Below, piece by piece: positions 1 through 8,730 of a stretch of DNA of 64,000 nt (position 1 is its first letter; the number at the start of each line of letters is the position of its first letter). The position numbers and the translations under genes are program-made. The notes beneath the pieces are model-generated. The model was not told the origin of the DNA. It saw only the letters and a program-made list of their open reading frames with translations, and made no database searches. This stretch comes from Azophilus sp965116165 (GTDB lineage: Bacteria; Pseudomonadota; Gammaproteobacteria; Pseudomonadales; Azotimanducaceae): NCBI GenBank assembly GCA_965116165.1, contig OZ220484.1:992001-1056000 (forward strand). Direction: 5' to 3'.

Positions 1-2399
1 AAACTCAGCAAATTGCCGGAGAGACCAAGCAGTTCCTCACAGAGGGCATCGACAGTACGCCGCTCCTCTTGACTCGTCAGGCGTTGGGCATAGTAGCGCG
101 CGAGTCCCACATCGGCCTTGGCCAAGACCATCTCGAGCATCTCGGTCTGCATTCGATAGAACGGCCAGGTCAGCATTTCCCTGAGCTGAGCGGATTGTGT
201 GCCCATGGCCTCACGCAGCGCGGTATTGGTGCCAAGCCATGCCGGAATCATCAGGCGCACCTGGGTCCACGCGAATACCCACGGAATAGCCCTTAGGCTC
301 TGTATATCCGCTTTCGGCCGACGTCGCGCGGGGCGGCTACCCAGCGCCAAGATACCCAATTCCCGCAACGGCGTCAGGTTGCGCAGCAGCACCGCAAACC
401 GGTCGTCATCGCGCACCACCGCCCGATAGGACGCGGCCGCCGTTTTGGACATGGCGGTGAGGCGATCGCGCCAGTCCTGGCAAGGGGCGGGAGGCGGCTC
501 CAATGTCGCGGTAAGCGTCGCGCTCATATAGCGGCGAAAATTCTGTCGCGCAAGTTTGGGAATACCCAGTTTCCATCGAATCATCTCCCCCTGCTCGGTG
601 ATACGGAGCGCTCCGGCAACCGAACCCGGCGGCTGGGAGAGAATGGCCTCCTGGGCCGGCCCTCCGCCACGTCCCACCGCGCCCCCGCGGCCATGGAACA
701 GCACAAGACGCACCCCATGCCTGGCGGCGACCGCCACCAGGCGTTCCTGGGCCCGATACTGCGCCCAGGCAGCGGCAAATTGGCCCGCATCCTTGGCCGA
801 ATCCGAATAGCCGATCATGACCTGCTGATAGTCGCCGACATACCCGCGGTACCAGGGGATCGATAACAAGGCGTCAATGCTGTCCGCGGCACCTTCAAGA
901 TCGGCAAGGGTCTCGAACAATGGAACCACGGGCAGATTGCGCTTCAGGCCGCATTCGCGCAGCAAAAGAATAACCGCCAGGACGTCACTGGGGGCCGTGG
1001 CCATGGATATGACATACTGAGCGATACCGGCACCGTTGCCTCGCGCTATCATTCGACATGTTTCCAGCACTTCCGCACCATCGGCGCCCACGGGCCAGCG
1101 GGTCGGAAACAGGGGGCGGCGATTCTCAAGTTCCGAAAGCAGGAAACGCCGACGTTCGGTCTCCCGCCAATCGCCATAGCTAGCGCCGTCCCGATAGATG
1201 TTGAGGTAACGGGTCAAATCATCCAACACTTGGATATGTCGGTCGGCATCCTGACGCACGTCAAGGCGCACGAGGTGCACGCCGAAAGCACGCACGCGGC
1301 GCAGCGTGTCGAGCAGCGGACCATCGGCAATCGTTTGCATACCACAGGACACCAACGAGCGATAACACATGGCCAGAGGGGCGAACAAATCCTCGCTTTC
1401 GAGATACAGCGATGCGCCGTCGGCGTGGGTTTCCGCCAGCCGACCGGCGGCCCATTCCCGGGTGCGCAGCAACCGGTCGCGTACTTTTTTGAGCAGCGCT
1501 CGATAGGGCTCCCCCACCTGGCCGACCACACGCTCAAGCTCCGCCGAGCAACGACGCATGGAAAGCGAGGCATGCAAGGCGCCCAGATCCCGCAAAAAGA
1601 GATCCGCCGCCATCCAGCGCCCCAGCACGATCACTTCACCGGTGACTGTTGCCGTGACGTTGGGGTTGCCGTCGCGGTCGCCGCCCATCCAGGTTGCAAA
1701 GCGCAGTGGCGCCGCGTCTATGGGCAGAGGATTGAGGCCGCGGTCGGTCAACGCGCTATCCACCTCGCGCAGAAAATCCGGCAGCGCGTGCCACAGAGAG
1801 GTCTCCACCACCGCGAATCCCCAGCGAGCCTCATCCTGGGGACTTGGGCGCGTTTGACGGATTTCATCCGTGTGCCAGGCTTCGGCGATCAGACGGAAAA
1901 GAGCCTCCTCATTGCGACGACATTTCCCTTCCCGGTCACGGGCAGCCAGTAGCTCAGCGATCGCGTCGTACTTCTGAATCATCGTCCGGCGGAGCACCTC
2001 TGTGGGGTGGGCCGTCAGCACCAGTTCGATGTCGAGGTTCGCCAGCGTTTCTTCAAGCCCGGGATGATCCGGCAGCGTTAGTTCCACCGCGCGGTCCCTC
2101 TCCGGGCGGGTCAAATGGTGCTGCTCCGCGATGTTGGCAAGATTGAGAAACTGGTTGAAGGCTCTGGCGACATCCACGATGTCATCGGCTTGCAGATCCG
2201 CTAGAAACCGGCTGAGGCGCTGCCAGTCGGACTCCTCCTCATTGCGGGCGGCTTTCGCCAGAGCACGGATTTCCTCGATTTTTTGCAGAAAGGACTCACC
2301 GCGGTCCTCGGCAATGACCCTGCCGAGGATTTTGCCAAGCCACCGCACATCGTCGCGCAACGGGGCTTCGAGATGACTTAGGCTAGGTAACGCGCTCAC
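1..2399 (-). CDS. ppc: Phosphoenolpyruvate carboxylase, 3' end outside window
   Basis: The enzyme carboxylates PEP to oxaloacetate, the anaplerotic step feeding the TCA cycle, in the cytosol. About 799 codons are visible on the minus strand, open through the window edge; the family is usually 880-930 residues, so roughly the last 80-130 are missing. Visible family signatures are VLTAHPTEVLRRTM (catalytic His region, about residue 120), MGGDRDGNPNVT, and the active-site loop FHGRGGAVGRGGGP. The chosen start is GTG at 2399, giving VSALPSLSHLEAPLRDD, which places the LGKILG segment where the family N-terminus has it; TTG codons lie a little upstream, so the start is not certain. No partner gene follows inside the window. 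The promoter side holds a solo inverted-repeat element end. Confidence 0.96.
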   Translation of the reverse strand, partial: MSALPSLSHLEAPLRDDVRWLGKILGRVIAEDRGESFLQKIEEIRALAKAARNEEESDWQRLSRFLADLQADDIVDVARAFNQFLNLANIAEQHHLTRPERDRAVELTLPDHPGLEETLANLDIELVLTAHPTEVLRRTMIQKYDAIAELLAARDREGKCRRNEEALFRLIAEAWHTDEIRQTRPSPQDEARWGFAVVETSLWHALPDFLREVDSALTDRGLNPLPIDAAPLRFATWMGGDRDGNPNVTATVTGEVIVLGRWMAADLFLRDLGALHASLSMRRCSAELERVVGQVGEPYRALLKKVRDRLLRTREWAAGRLAETHADGASLYLESEDLFAPLAMCYRSLVSCGMQTIADGPLLDTLRRVRAFGVHLVRLDVRQDADRHIQVLDDLTRYLNIYRDGASYGDWRETERRRFLLSELENRRPLFPTRWPVGADGAEVLETCRMIARGNGAGIAQYVISMATAPSDVLAVILLLRECGLKRNLPVVPLFETLADLEGAADSIDALLSIPWYRGYVGDYQQVMIGYSDSAKDAGQFAAAWAQYRAQERLVAVAARHGVRLVLFHGRGGAVGRGGGPAQEAILSQPPGSVAGALRITEQGEMIRWKLGIPKLARQNFRRYMSATLTATLEPPPAPCQDWRDRLTAMSKTAAASYRAVVRDDDRFAVLLRNLTPLRELGILALGSRPARRRPKADIQSLRAIPWVFAWTQVRLMIPAWLGTNTALREAMGTQSAQLREMLTWPFYRMQTEMLEMVLAKADVGLARYYAQRLTSQEERRTVDALCEELLGLSGNLLS

Positions 2400-2454
2400 A
2401 GCGATATTTGGCAAGCGTATAGTGCTCCACGTCAAGCCTGTTTTGTCACGACAC

Positions 2455-2480
2455 TAAGGAACCTCTGATTAATCCTGTAG
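2455..2480. repeat. Solo end of MITE family 1
   Basis: TAAGGAACCTCTGATTAAT followed by CCTGTAG matches the left end of the complete element at 7052-7155. A few further bases (GCGGCATCC) also match, then similarity stops. It lies in the 250-base gap between ppc and the GAPDH gene; I see no other gene there. Confidence 0.7.
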
Positions 2481-2648
2481 TCGCGGCATCCGCGAAAGCA
2501 ATCTGCCAGAGTACCTGGAGCTTGGCCGTGTCGCCTGTGTTGGAGGGAGTTGGCTGACACCGAGTACCGACATTGAAAAAGACCGCTGGGATGACAATGA
2601 AGCGCACTGTGCATCTTTGCGGCGCCTGCTGGCTCGAGAATAAATAAA

Positions 2649-3641
2649 TTACGCCATCAGGTTGAGCACATCGCAGACTCGATTCGAGTAGCCCCACTCG
2701 TTGTCATACCAACTCAGCGACTTGATATATCGTCCACCGCCCACCTGCGTAAACGAAGCGTCAAAAATACAAGAATGTGGATTGCCGATGATGTCCGACG
2801 AGACGACCGGCGCATCGGTGTATTCAAGCACACCTGAATAGTTGTCTGTCGAAGCCGCTTGCAGCACCGCCCGATTTACGTCTTCGCGCGTGACGTCGGT
2901 CTCGAGCTCGGCAAAAAGATCGACTACAGATCCATCGGGAACCGGCACCCGCGACGCAATGCCATCGAGCCGGCCGCGCAATTCGGGCATAACCTCGCCA
3001 ACTGCCCTGGCGGCACCCGTCGATGTGGGAATGATGTTTTCCGCGGCGGCACGGCTACGCCGCCAGTCGCTATGGGGCACATCGGCCAGACTCTGATCGT
3101 TGGTGTAGGCGTGAACCGTATTAATGACGCCTTCTCTGATACCAAACGCCTCGTGCAGAACCTTGGCCAGGGGCGCAAGACAATTCGTGGTGCAGCTTGC
3201 GTTGGAAACAATGCGGTGACCTTTGTTCAGGCCATCATGATTGACCCCCAGAACCACAGTGAAATCGATTTGATCTTTCGCGGGCACCGTCAACAACACT
3301 CGATTTGCGCCGGCTTTCAAATGTCCGGTCAACTGTTGCCGGGATCTCAGTGCCCCAGTGGATTCGACCACCACATCGACCCCCAATTCTTTCCAAGGTA
3401 ATTGTGAGGGATCTTTCTGCTGGAGCATTTGCGCACGTGTATTTGCCGTTATCAAACAGCCGTTCGCGATATCCACATCACCGTCGAACCGCCCCATCAC
3501 CGTATCGAAGGTGAGGAGGTAGCGCAGCGCGTCGGGCTCAAACAGATCGTTGATAGCGACCACTTCGATGTCGCTGCTGGTTTCGGCAATACGGAAAACC
3601 GCCCGTCCAATGCGTCCAAAGCCATTGATAGCGATTCTCAT
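2649..3641 (-). CDS. gap: Type I glyceraldehyde-3-phosphate dehydrogenase
   Basis: This enzyme oxidises glyceraldehyde-3-phosphate with phosphate and NAD(P) to 1,3-bisphosphoglycerate, or the reverse in gluconeogenesis. The start at 3641 gives MRIAINGFGRIGRAVFR, the usual N-terminal Rossmann motif, and a 330-residue protein of normal family length; an open extension upstream belongs to the overlapping gene. The catalytic loop SNASCTTNCLAP has Cys150, and the His of VHAYTND and the C-terminal SWYDNEWGY are present, so it should be active. Its ATG overlaps the stop of the upstream GAPDH-like gene by four bases (ATGA), which predicts translational coupling. This is the last gene of the minus-strand run that starts with paaA. 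Confidence 0.96.
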   Translation of the reverse strand: MRIAINGFGRIGRAVFRIAETSSDIEVVAINDLFEPDALRYLLTFDTVMGRFDGDVDIANGCLITANTRAQMLQQKDPSQLPWKELGVDVVVESTGALRSRQQLTGHLKAGANRVLLTVPAKDQIDFTVVLGVNHDGLNKGHRIVSNASCTTNCLAPLAKVLHEAFGIREGVINTVHAYTNDQSLADVPHSDWRRSRAAAENIIPTSTGAARAVGEVMPELRGRLDGIASRVPVPDGSVVDLFAELETDVTREDVNRAVLQAASTDNYSGVLEYTDAPVVSSDIIGNPHSCIFDASFTQVGGGRYIKSLSWYDNEWGYSNRVCDVLNLMA

Positions 3642-4669
3642 GAGGATGCCCCCGCCGGAGAAGTTGATTGATTCGATGCAAGGTCGTGGTATAACGAGGC
3701 AACATCGAGCATACGATGCGCATGGCCCAAGGTTTCGTGCCACGCCAGAATCTTGACCAGCCTCGCGCCAGGACGTGTCGTTCCGCGCAAGTCCACCAGC
3801 AGCGAACGGGGGTTGCCCTTTACATCCGACGAAACCACCGGTTCATTGGTGGTCTCAATCAAGTGGGGCATGTTCTTTTCCGCTTCTATAAAGAGCTCTC
3901 GTATGACACCGACATCCTCCACCGGTTCGACCATCGAAACATTTATGTCGAGCATGGAACCAATCTGTACAGGCACATTCAGCGCGTAACCAGTGAGACG
4001 CCCCTCAATCTCAGGCAGGCAACGTTGCACCCAGGCCAATGCCGGCGTGTCGTTTGGAATGATGTTGGTCGCTCCCGACCGGCTGCGGCGATAATCCTGA
4101 CCGGCATCGTCCTGTAGCTTCTGATCACTTGTGTATGCGTGCACCGAAGTTATCGATGCGTGCTCAACCCGAAAGGCACCCAAAATCGTTTGCAACGCAA
4201 GGGCGGCGGCGGTGGTGGAGCTTGAGCCCGCGGATACCACCCTATCGCCCACGGCGGCAGTGTCCTCATTGATGCCACTGAGAATCACGCGGTCGATTTC
4301 CCCCGCGGGCAACGCCGACAAAAGGACGCGTTTCGCGCCATTATCCACATGGGGTTGAACTTGATCGGCTGTGTAGTGATGGCCGCTGGTGTCTATCACT
4401 ATATCGATATCGAATGCATCCCATGGGATTTCCTCGGTGTGTTCGGCCGTGATCAGGCGCGATTCCATCCCGCCACAGACAAGATAGTTTGAATTCAGCC
4501 TGGTCTCCGCCTGCTCCGCCAGAGAATTCTGCAACAGGTGGCAAAGCACCTCGGGCTGGCCGCTTTCCGCTACCGCGGCAACTTCATAGCGACAGTCCCC
4601 CAATGCCAACTCATAGAGTTGACGACCCAAGCGCCCCAAACCCAATAAACCAATACGCATGCCAGCCAT
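3638..4669 (-). CDS. GAPDH-like paralogue without catalytic cysteine
   Basis: A full-length (343 residue) GAPDH-fold protein: Rossmann start MRIGLLGLGRLGRQLYEL (either Met1 or Met4 could be the start), catalytic-domain landmarks TSVHAYTSDQ and YRRSRSGATNIIP, and C-terminal NEPVVSSDVKGNPRS. The active-site loop, which reads SNASCTTNCLAP in the neighbour, is SAGSSSTTAAALAL here (Ser149-151), so the nucleophilic Cys is gone and a residue appears to be inserted. The C-terminal WYDNEWGY is also replaced (AWHETLGHAHRM). It cannot do classical GAPDH chemistry; a regulatory or structural partner of the active enzyme, whose gene overlaps it by four bases, is the simplest reading, but that is inference. 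It starts 19 bases after paaC. Confidence 0.88.
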   Translation of the reverse strand: MAGMRIGLLGLGRLGRQLYELALGDCRYEVAAVAESGQPEVLCHLLQNSLAEQAETRLNSNYLVCGGMESRLITAEHTEEIPWDAFDIDIVIDTSGHHYTADQVQPHVDNGAKRVLLSALPAGEIDRVILSGINEDTAAVGDRVVSAGSSSTTAAALALQTILGAFRVEHASITSVHAYTSDQKLQDDAGQDYRRSRSGATNIIPNDTPALAWVQRCLPEIEGRLTGYALNVPVQIGSMLDINVSMVEPVEDVGVIRELFIEAEKNMPHLIETTNEPVVSSDVKGNPRSLLVDLRGTTRPGARLVKILAWHETLGHAHRMLDVASLYHDLASNQSTSPAGASS

Positions 4670-4688
4670 CGCGCCGCCTTAGACCCCA

Positions 4689-5489
4689 CTACCAACGCGC
4701 ATTGGGATGGGTACGCGGCAGGTGCTGCATCTCCGCCAACATGAGGCCGAGATGCTCCGTATGCTTCCTCTCTCGGCCACCCGTGGTGCGTCGCTTGCTT
4801 GAGGGCACCACGAGGGTGGCGGCGCTCAGCGTCTCGGCAACCTTGGCCGACCAGGGTTTCCGCAGGCTTGCCCGGTCGGGCAGCACACCGGCCGCAATGA
4901 GGCTCGCCTCTTCCGAGCCGACAAGAAACAACTCGGGTTGATACCCCCAAACATCCTCCAACGCGGACTGTATGCGCCCGCGGCTCTCCCGGGTGCCGTC
5001 GCCAAGGCGCTTTAGCCACTCGCCGGAATGGCGCCGGTGGTAGACCGCCTCCTTATGGGATTTGCCGGCCAATTCGGCGAGCCTGTCGTCGGCGCTCTTG
5101 GCAAGCTCCACGAAATAAAGCTCTTCGAACAGATCCACCAGGAACTGGCGGGCGTAGGCCGCGGCGAAATCGTCGCCGGGCAATTCGTAGATCAGGAGAT
5201 TGCGGTATTCGCGGGCATCGCGCCAATAAGCGTATTCGTCTTCGTTGCGCCCGCCCAGGGATTCCGCGTATTCGTACAGCGCCCTGGCTCGGCCAAGCAT
5301 ATCCAAGGCGGTATTGGTCATGGCCAAATCCTCCTCGAGAAACGGCGCCTTGCCACACCATTCCGAGAGACGATGCCCCAGCACCAGGGCATCGTCGGCG
5401 AGCCCCACCACCCCATTCAGCAAGCTCACGGATTGATCCAATTGCAGCAACCGGCTGCCCGCAGCATAGGTTCCATTGCACGCGAACAA
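4689..5489 (-). CDS. paaC: Phenylacetyl-CoA epoxidase subunit PaaC
   Basis: This is the structural, non-catalytic partner of PaaA in the 1,2-epoxidase that attacks the ring of phenylacetyl-CoA. The sequence follows the family closely: ALVLGHRLSEWCGKAPFLEE at the N-terminus, DMLGRARALYEYA, YHRRHSGEWLKRLGDGT in the middle, and HTEHLGLMLAEMQHL near the end. The longest frame begins at a TTG (5489), giving about 20 residues more than usual; a GTG near 5429 would give the typical length, so the start is uncertain. It follows paaB by 118 bases. Unusually, paaD and paaE do not follow: the next gene is a GAPDH-like paralogue. Confidence 0.94.
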   Translation of the reverse strand: MFACNGTYAAGSRLLQLDQSVSLLNGVVGLADDALVLGHRLSEWCGKAPFLEEDLAMTNTALDMLGRARALYEYAESLGGRNEDEYAYWRDAREYRNLLIYELPGDDFAAAYARQFLVDLFEELYFVELAKSADDRLAELAGKSHKEAVYHRRHSGEWLKRLGDGTRESRGRIQSALEDVWGYQPELFLVGSEEASLIAAGVLPDRASLRKPWSAKVAETLSAATLVVPSSKRRTTGGRERKHTEHLGLMLAEMQHLPRTHPNARW

Positions 5490-5607
5490 CGGTGCATCCC
5501 GGCTGCCCGCGCTACCCGTCGCTCAAATATTCCGGATATCCTCACGCTGCCGGTCGGGGCGCATTGCGTACCGTCGGCGGGTAGCGGGAATATCCAATGG
5601 CGCCGGT

Positions 5608-5892
5608 TCACAGGTTCTTAACCCCCTCCGGCAGTCTGTACCATGTTGCCTGCCGGTAGGGCTTGTCGTCGGCGGGGTCGAAGAAGGACGGCGCGTCCTC
5701 TTCCTGGGAGGCGACGATGTCGGCGGAACGCACCACCCAAAGGCTCACCCCCTCGCGGCGGCGGGTATAGATTTCGCGAGCGTATTGCAGCGCCATCTCC
5801 GCATCCTGGGCGCGCAGGCTGCCCGCATGTCGGTGCTCCAAACCACGCCGGGCGCGCACGAAAACCTCGTACAGCGGCATGGCCTCAGCCAT
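5608..5892 (-). CDS. paaB: Phenylacetyl-CoA epoxidase subunit PaaB
   Basis: A 94-residue subunit bridging the PaaAC heterotetramers of the epoxidase. Recognisable stretches are MPLYEVFVRARRGLEHRH, YTRRREGVSLWVVRS and the C-terminal FFDPADDKPYR. The ATG at 5892 overlaps the paaA stop by eight bases; a second ATG at 5880 would give MPLYEVF directly. The open frame extends further upstream but that part lies inside paaA. Confidence 0.95.
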   Translation of the reverse strand: MAEAMPLYEVFVRARRGLEHRHAGSLRAQDAEMALQYAREIYTRRREGVSLWVVRSADIVASQEEDAPSFFDPADDKPYRQATWYRLPEGVKNL

Positions 5893-6865
5893 GTTCGTGA
5901 TCGGTCCCAATGTCGGAGCGCTGTTTTTCCGCGTAGGCCGCCACCGCCTCCCGCACCCAGGCACCCTCTTCGTGAACGCGCCGATGCATCGCCAATCGCT
6001 CTCGATTGCATGGGCCATCGCCAGCGACGACGCGGTTGAACTCCTCCCAATCAATGGGGCCGGTGCGGTAGTGGCCCGCCTCCTCGTCCCACACGAGGTC
6101 CGGGTCGGGAATATCGAGGCCGAGAATGTTCGCCTGCTCCACCGCCTGGTCGATAAATTTCTGTCGCAGGTCGTCGTTGGAGTAGCGCTTGATCTTCCAC
6201 GCCATGGATCGGGCGGAGTGGACGGAATCCGTATCCGGCGGCCCGAACATTTGGATGCTCGGCCACCACCAGCGATTCAGCGCATCCTGGGCCATGGCTT
6301 TCTGTTCGGGCGTCCCCGTCGCCAGGGTATGCATGATGTCAAAGCCCTGGCGCTGATGAAAACTCTCCTCCTTGCAGATGCGCACCATGGCCCGGGCATA
6401 GGGACCGTAGGAGCAACGCTGCAACGGGATCTGATTGATGATCGCGGCGCTGTCCACAAGCCAGCCAATGGCGCCGACATCCGCCCAGGTCAGCGCCGGA
6501 TAATTGAAAATGGAGGAGTATTTCGCCCGTTCCTCGTGCAGCGCCGCAATCATCTCCCGTCGGCTTGCCCCCAAGGTCTCGGCGGCACTGTAGAGATAAA
6601 GCCCGTGTCCACCCTCGTCCTGCACCTTGGAGAGCAGGATGGCCTTGCGCTTGAGCGACGGGGCACGGGTGATCCAAGAGCCCTCCGGCTGCATGCCGAC
6701 CACCTCGGAATGGGCATGCTGGGATATCTGGCGGATCAGCGTTTGGCGATACGCCTCCGGCATCCAATCCTTCGGCTCAATGCGCTCATCGTCGTCAATG
6801 CGGGCCTGAAAGCGCGCTTCAAGTTCCATGGCTTCAGACACATCCGCACCCCTGCCGCGGGACAA
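5885..6865 (-). CDS. paaA: Phenylacetyl-CoA epoxidase catalytic subunit PaaA
   Basis: This is the diiron oxygenase subunit that epoxidises phenylacetyl-CoA. Landmarks: IEPKDWMPEAYRQTLIRQIS, HAHSEVVGMQPEGSWITRAP, the metal-ligand segments KVQDEGGHGLYLYSAAETLG and CKEESFHQRQG, and WWWPSIQMFGPPD. The length is 326 residues against about 310 usual; a start at the thirteenth codon (MELEARFQARI) would match the family N-terminus better. It is the first gene of a minus-strand unit paaA-paaB-paaC, which continues into the two GAPDH-type genes. No electron-transfer (PaaE) or Fe-S maturation (PaaD) gene is present in the window. Confidence 0.95.
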   Translation of the reverse strand: MSRGRGADVSEAMELEARFQARIDDDERIEPKDWMPEAYRQTLIRQISQHAHSEVVGMQPEGSWITRAPSLKRKAILLSKVQDEGGHGLYLYSAAETLGASRREMIAALHEERAKYSSIFNYPALTWADVGAIGWLVDSAAIINQIPLQRCSYGPYARAMVRICKEESFHQRQGFDIMHTLATGTPEQKAMAQDALNRWWWPSIQMFGPPDTDSVHSARSMAWKIKRYSNDDLRQKFIDQAVEQANILGLDIPDPDLVWDEEAGHYRTGPIDWEEFNRVVAGDGPCNRERLAMHRRVHEEGAWVREAVAAYAEKQRSDIGTDHEHG

Positions 6866-7051
6866 ATGCCAGTCTAAATGCGGACATGAGAAAAGTAGCC
6901 TAAATCGACAGGCTTGGTTGCGTCCATATTCGTGCTCATATCCTAATCAAATCTCGATATCGACGCCATTTCCCGCCTCGGCGGGAGATTTCCCTTGGCA
7001 AGCCTCTCGGACGCAGTAAAGCGTATGCCAAGCGATACGGTATTGTACATC

Positions 7052-7155
7052 TAAGGAACCTCTGATTAATCCTGTAGAAGCGGTATCCGATTTAATAAAA
7101 TCAATAGCTTAAGAGTAGATCAATGCTACTCTATCGAATTGATCAGAGTTTCCCC
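7052..7155. repeat. MITE family 1, complete copy A
   Basis: About 104 bases with imperfect terminal inverted repeats: TAAGGAACCTCTGATTAAT on the left and AATTGATCAGAGTTTCCCC on the right. The interior (AAAATCAATAGCTT and GATCAATGCT followed by TCTATCGAATTGATC) is shared with copy B at 44103-44209. No coding capacity. It lies in the 386-base gap between paaA and the SDR, which otherwise shows only a small CCCGCC/GGCGGG hairpin near 6975. Confidence 0.85.
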
Positions 7156-7251
7156 AATACTCTGAGAGTTGCAGCGCACACATGGCGCCGGCTGGGGTTA
7201 AGGTCGCCCAACCGGTATCATACCGCCTGAATGCGACTTTGGGGAAGTGTA

Positions 7252-7926
7252 ATGAATTTAACAAACAAGCGCGTCCTGATAACCGGCGCGGCGGGTGTAT
7301 TGGGCCAGGCCCTGGCGGCAAAATCGGTCGGCCTAGGTGCCGCGGTGGTGTTGCTCGATGTCGTCGCCGACTTTTCCTCCACGCTTGGGGAGACCCATTG
7401 CGTTGACCTGACCGACAGTGGCGCCGTGCGGGATTGCATGGCGGCGGTCGGCGATTTCGACGCGGTCTGCAACATCGCCGGCGGCTTCGACATGGGACCG
7501 CTGGTGCACGAGATCGATGATGGGCATTGGGACGCGATGTTCGACATCAACGTCAACACCCTCAGGAACATGTTGCGGGCAACGCTGCCGAGGCTGGTTG
7601 AGCGCGGCCGCGGCAGTGTCGTGAATGTGGGTGCGCTGGGCGCCCTGTCCGGCCAAGCGGCGATGGGCGCCTACACGGCCGCCAAGTCGGTGGTCATGCG
7701 TTTGACGGAAGCGGCTTCCCAGGAGGTGCGGTGCAAGGGCGTAAACGTCAATGCCGTGTTGCCGAGCCTGATCGACACGCCCCGCAACCGGGAGGACATG
7801 CCGAATGCCAATCACGCGAACTGGGTGTCGCCGGATAATTTGGCCAATGTGATTTGTTTTCTCGCCTCCGACGCGGCGGTGGATGTGCACGGCGCGCTGG
7901 TGCCGGTGAGCGGCCGGGTGTGTTGA
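7252..7926 (+). CDS. SDR-family protein with altered catalytic serine
   Basis: A 224-residue short-chain dehydrogenase/reductase. The nucleotide-binding motif TGAAGVLG is at residues 11-18, NIAGG replaces NNAG, and the YxxxK pair is present as YTAAK. The position of the catalytic Ser, 13 residues before Tyr, is Ala (VNVGALGALSGQ), so the normal triad is incomplete. ATG at 7252 is chosen because GGGGAAG sits about seven bases upstream; the open frame begins earlier. Its stop overlaps the start of the next gene, a HpaH-type hydratase, so a role beside meta-cleavage of an aromatic acid is possible, but the substrate is unknown. Confidence 0.85.
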   Translation: MNLTNKRVLITGAAGVLGQALAAKSVGLGAAVVLLDVVADFSSTLGETHCVDLTDSGAVRDCMAAVGDFDAVCNIAGGFDMGPLVHEIDDGHWDAMFDINVNTLRNMLRATLPRLVERGRGSVVNVGALGALSGQAAMGAYTAAKSVVMRLTEAASQEVRCKGVNVNAVLPSLIDTPRNREDMPNANHANWVSPDNLANVICFLASDAAVDVHGALVPVSGRVC

Positions 7927-8720
7927 ACGCATCCCAAATCGCCCGGGCCGCCCGCGCACTCTATGACGCGGAACTTGAACGGCGGCAGATTCGCCCCGTT
8001 TCGCTGGACTTTCCCGACATGGAAGTCGCCGACTCCTACGCGATACAGGACGCCTGGATCGCCATGAAGCTCGCGGCGGGCCGCACTGTAAGGGGCCGCA
8101 AAATTGGCTTGACCGCCCGTGTCATGCAACAGGCCATGCACATCGACGAACCCGATTACGGCACCCTGCTCGACGACATGTTCTACGACGATGGCGCGGA
8201 GATTGAGGCGGCGCAATTCACCGACCCGCGGGTGGAGGTTGAATTGGCGTTTGTCCTCAAGCGTTCGCTCACCGACGCCGCCACCCTGTTCGATGTGCTT
8301 GACGCAACGGATTATGTTGTGCCGGCCATCGAGATCATTGCGGCCCGAAGCTTCCGGGTCGATCCGGACACCGGCCGCCCGCGGGTCGTGCTCGATACCA
8401 TCGCCGACAATGCCGCAAGCGCCGGCGTCGTGACCGGAGGTCGGCGGGCCCGGCCGGCGGATGTCGATTTACGCTGGGTGGGCGCACTGCTCTATAAAAA
8501 CGGTGCGATTGAGGAAAGCGGCGTGGCGGCCGCGGTGCTCGGGCACCCGGCGCGGGGCATTGTTTGGCTCGCCCGGAAATTCGCGGCCCACGGTATTGCG
8601 CTGGAGCCCGGCCAAATTATCCTGGGCGGTTCCTTTACCCGTCCGGTTCCCGTGCGGGCCGGCGACAGGTTCAATGCGGACTATGGAGAACTCGGCAGCG
8701 TTTCCTGCCAATTCGTTTAG
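7923..8720 (+). CDS. hpaH: 2-oxo-hept-4-ene-1,7-dioate hydratase (HpaH/HpcG type)
   Basis: It hydrates 2-oxohept-4-ene-1,7-dioate in homoprotocatechuate meta-cleavage, or a close analogue. The 265-residue sequence tracks HpaH end to end: IRPVSLDFPDMEVADSYAIQ, GRKIGLTARVMQ, EPDYGTLLDDMF, the metal-binding VEVELAFVL, DTIADNAASAGV, and IILGGSFTRPVPVRAGD near the C-terminus. The likely start is TTG at 7923, overlapping the SDR stop (TTGA); GTG at 7920 is the alternative, and no strong ribosome site is seen, fitting coupled translation. None of the other hpa genes is in the window, so an acting role in a related pathway cannot be excluded. It is convergent with trxB, ten bases apart. Confidence 0.92.
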   Translation: MNASQIARAARALYDAELERRQIRPVSLDFPDMEVADSYAIQDAWIAMKLAAGRTVRGRKIGLTARVMQQAMHIDEPDYGTLLDDMFYDDGAEIEAAQFTDPRVEVELAFVLKRSLTDAATLFDVLDATDYVVPAIEIIAARSFRVDPDTGRPRVVLDTIADNAASAGVVTGGRRARPADVDLRWVGALLYKNGAIEESGVAAAVLGHPARGIVWLARKFAAHGIALEPGQIILGGSFTRPVPVRAGDRFNADYGELGSVSCQFV

Positions 8721-8730
8721 GCGGGCGGAG

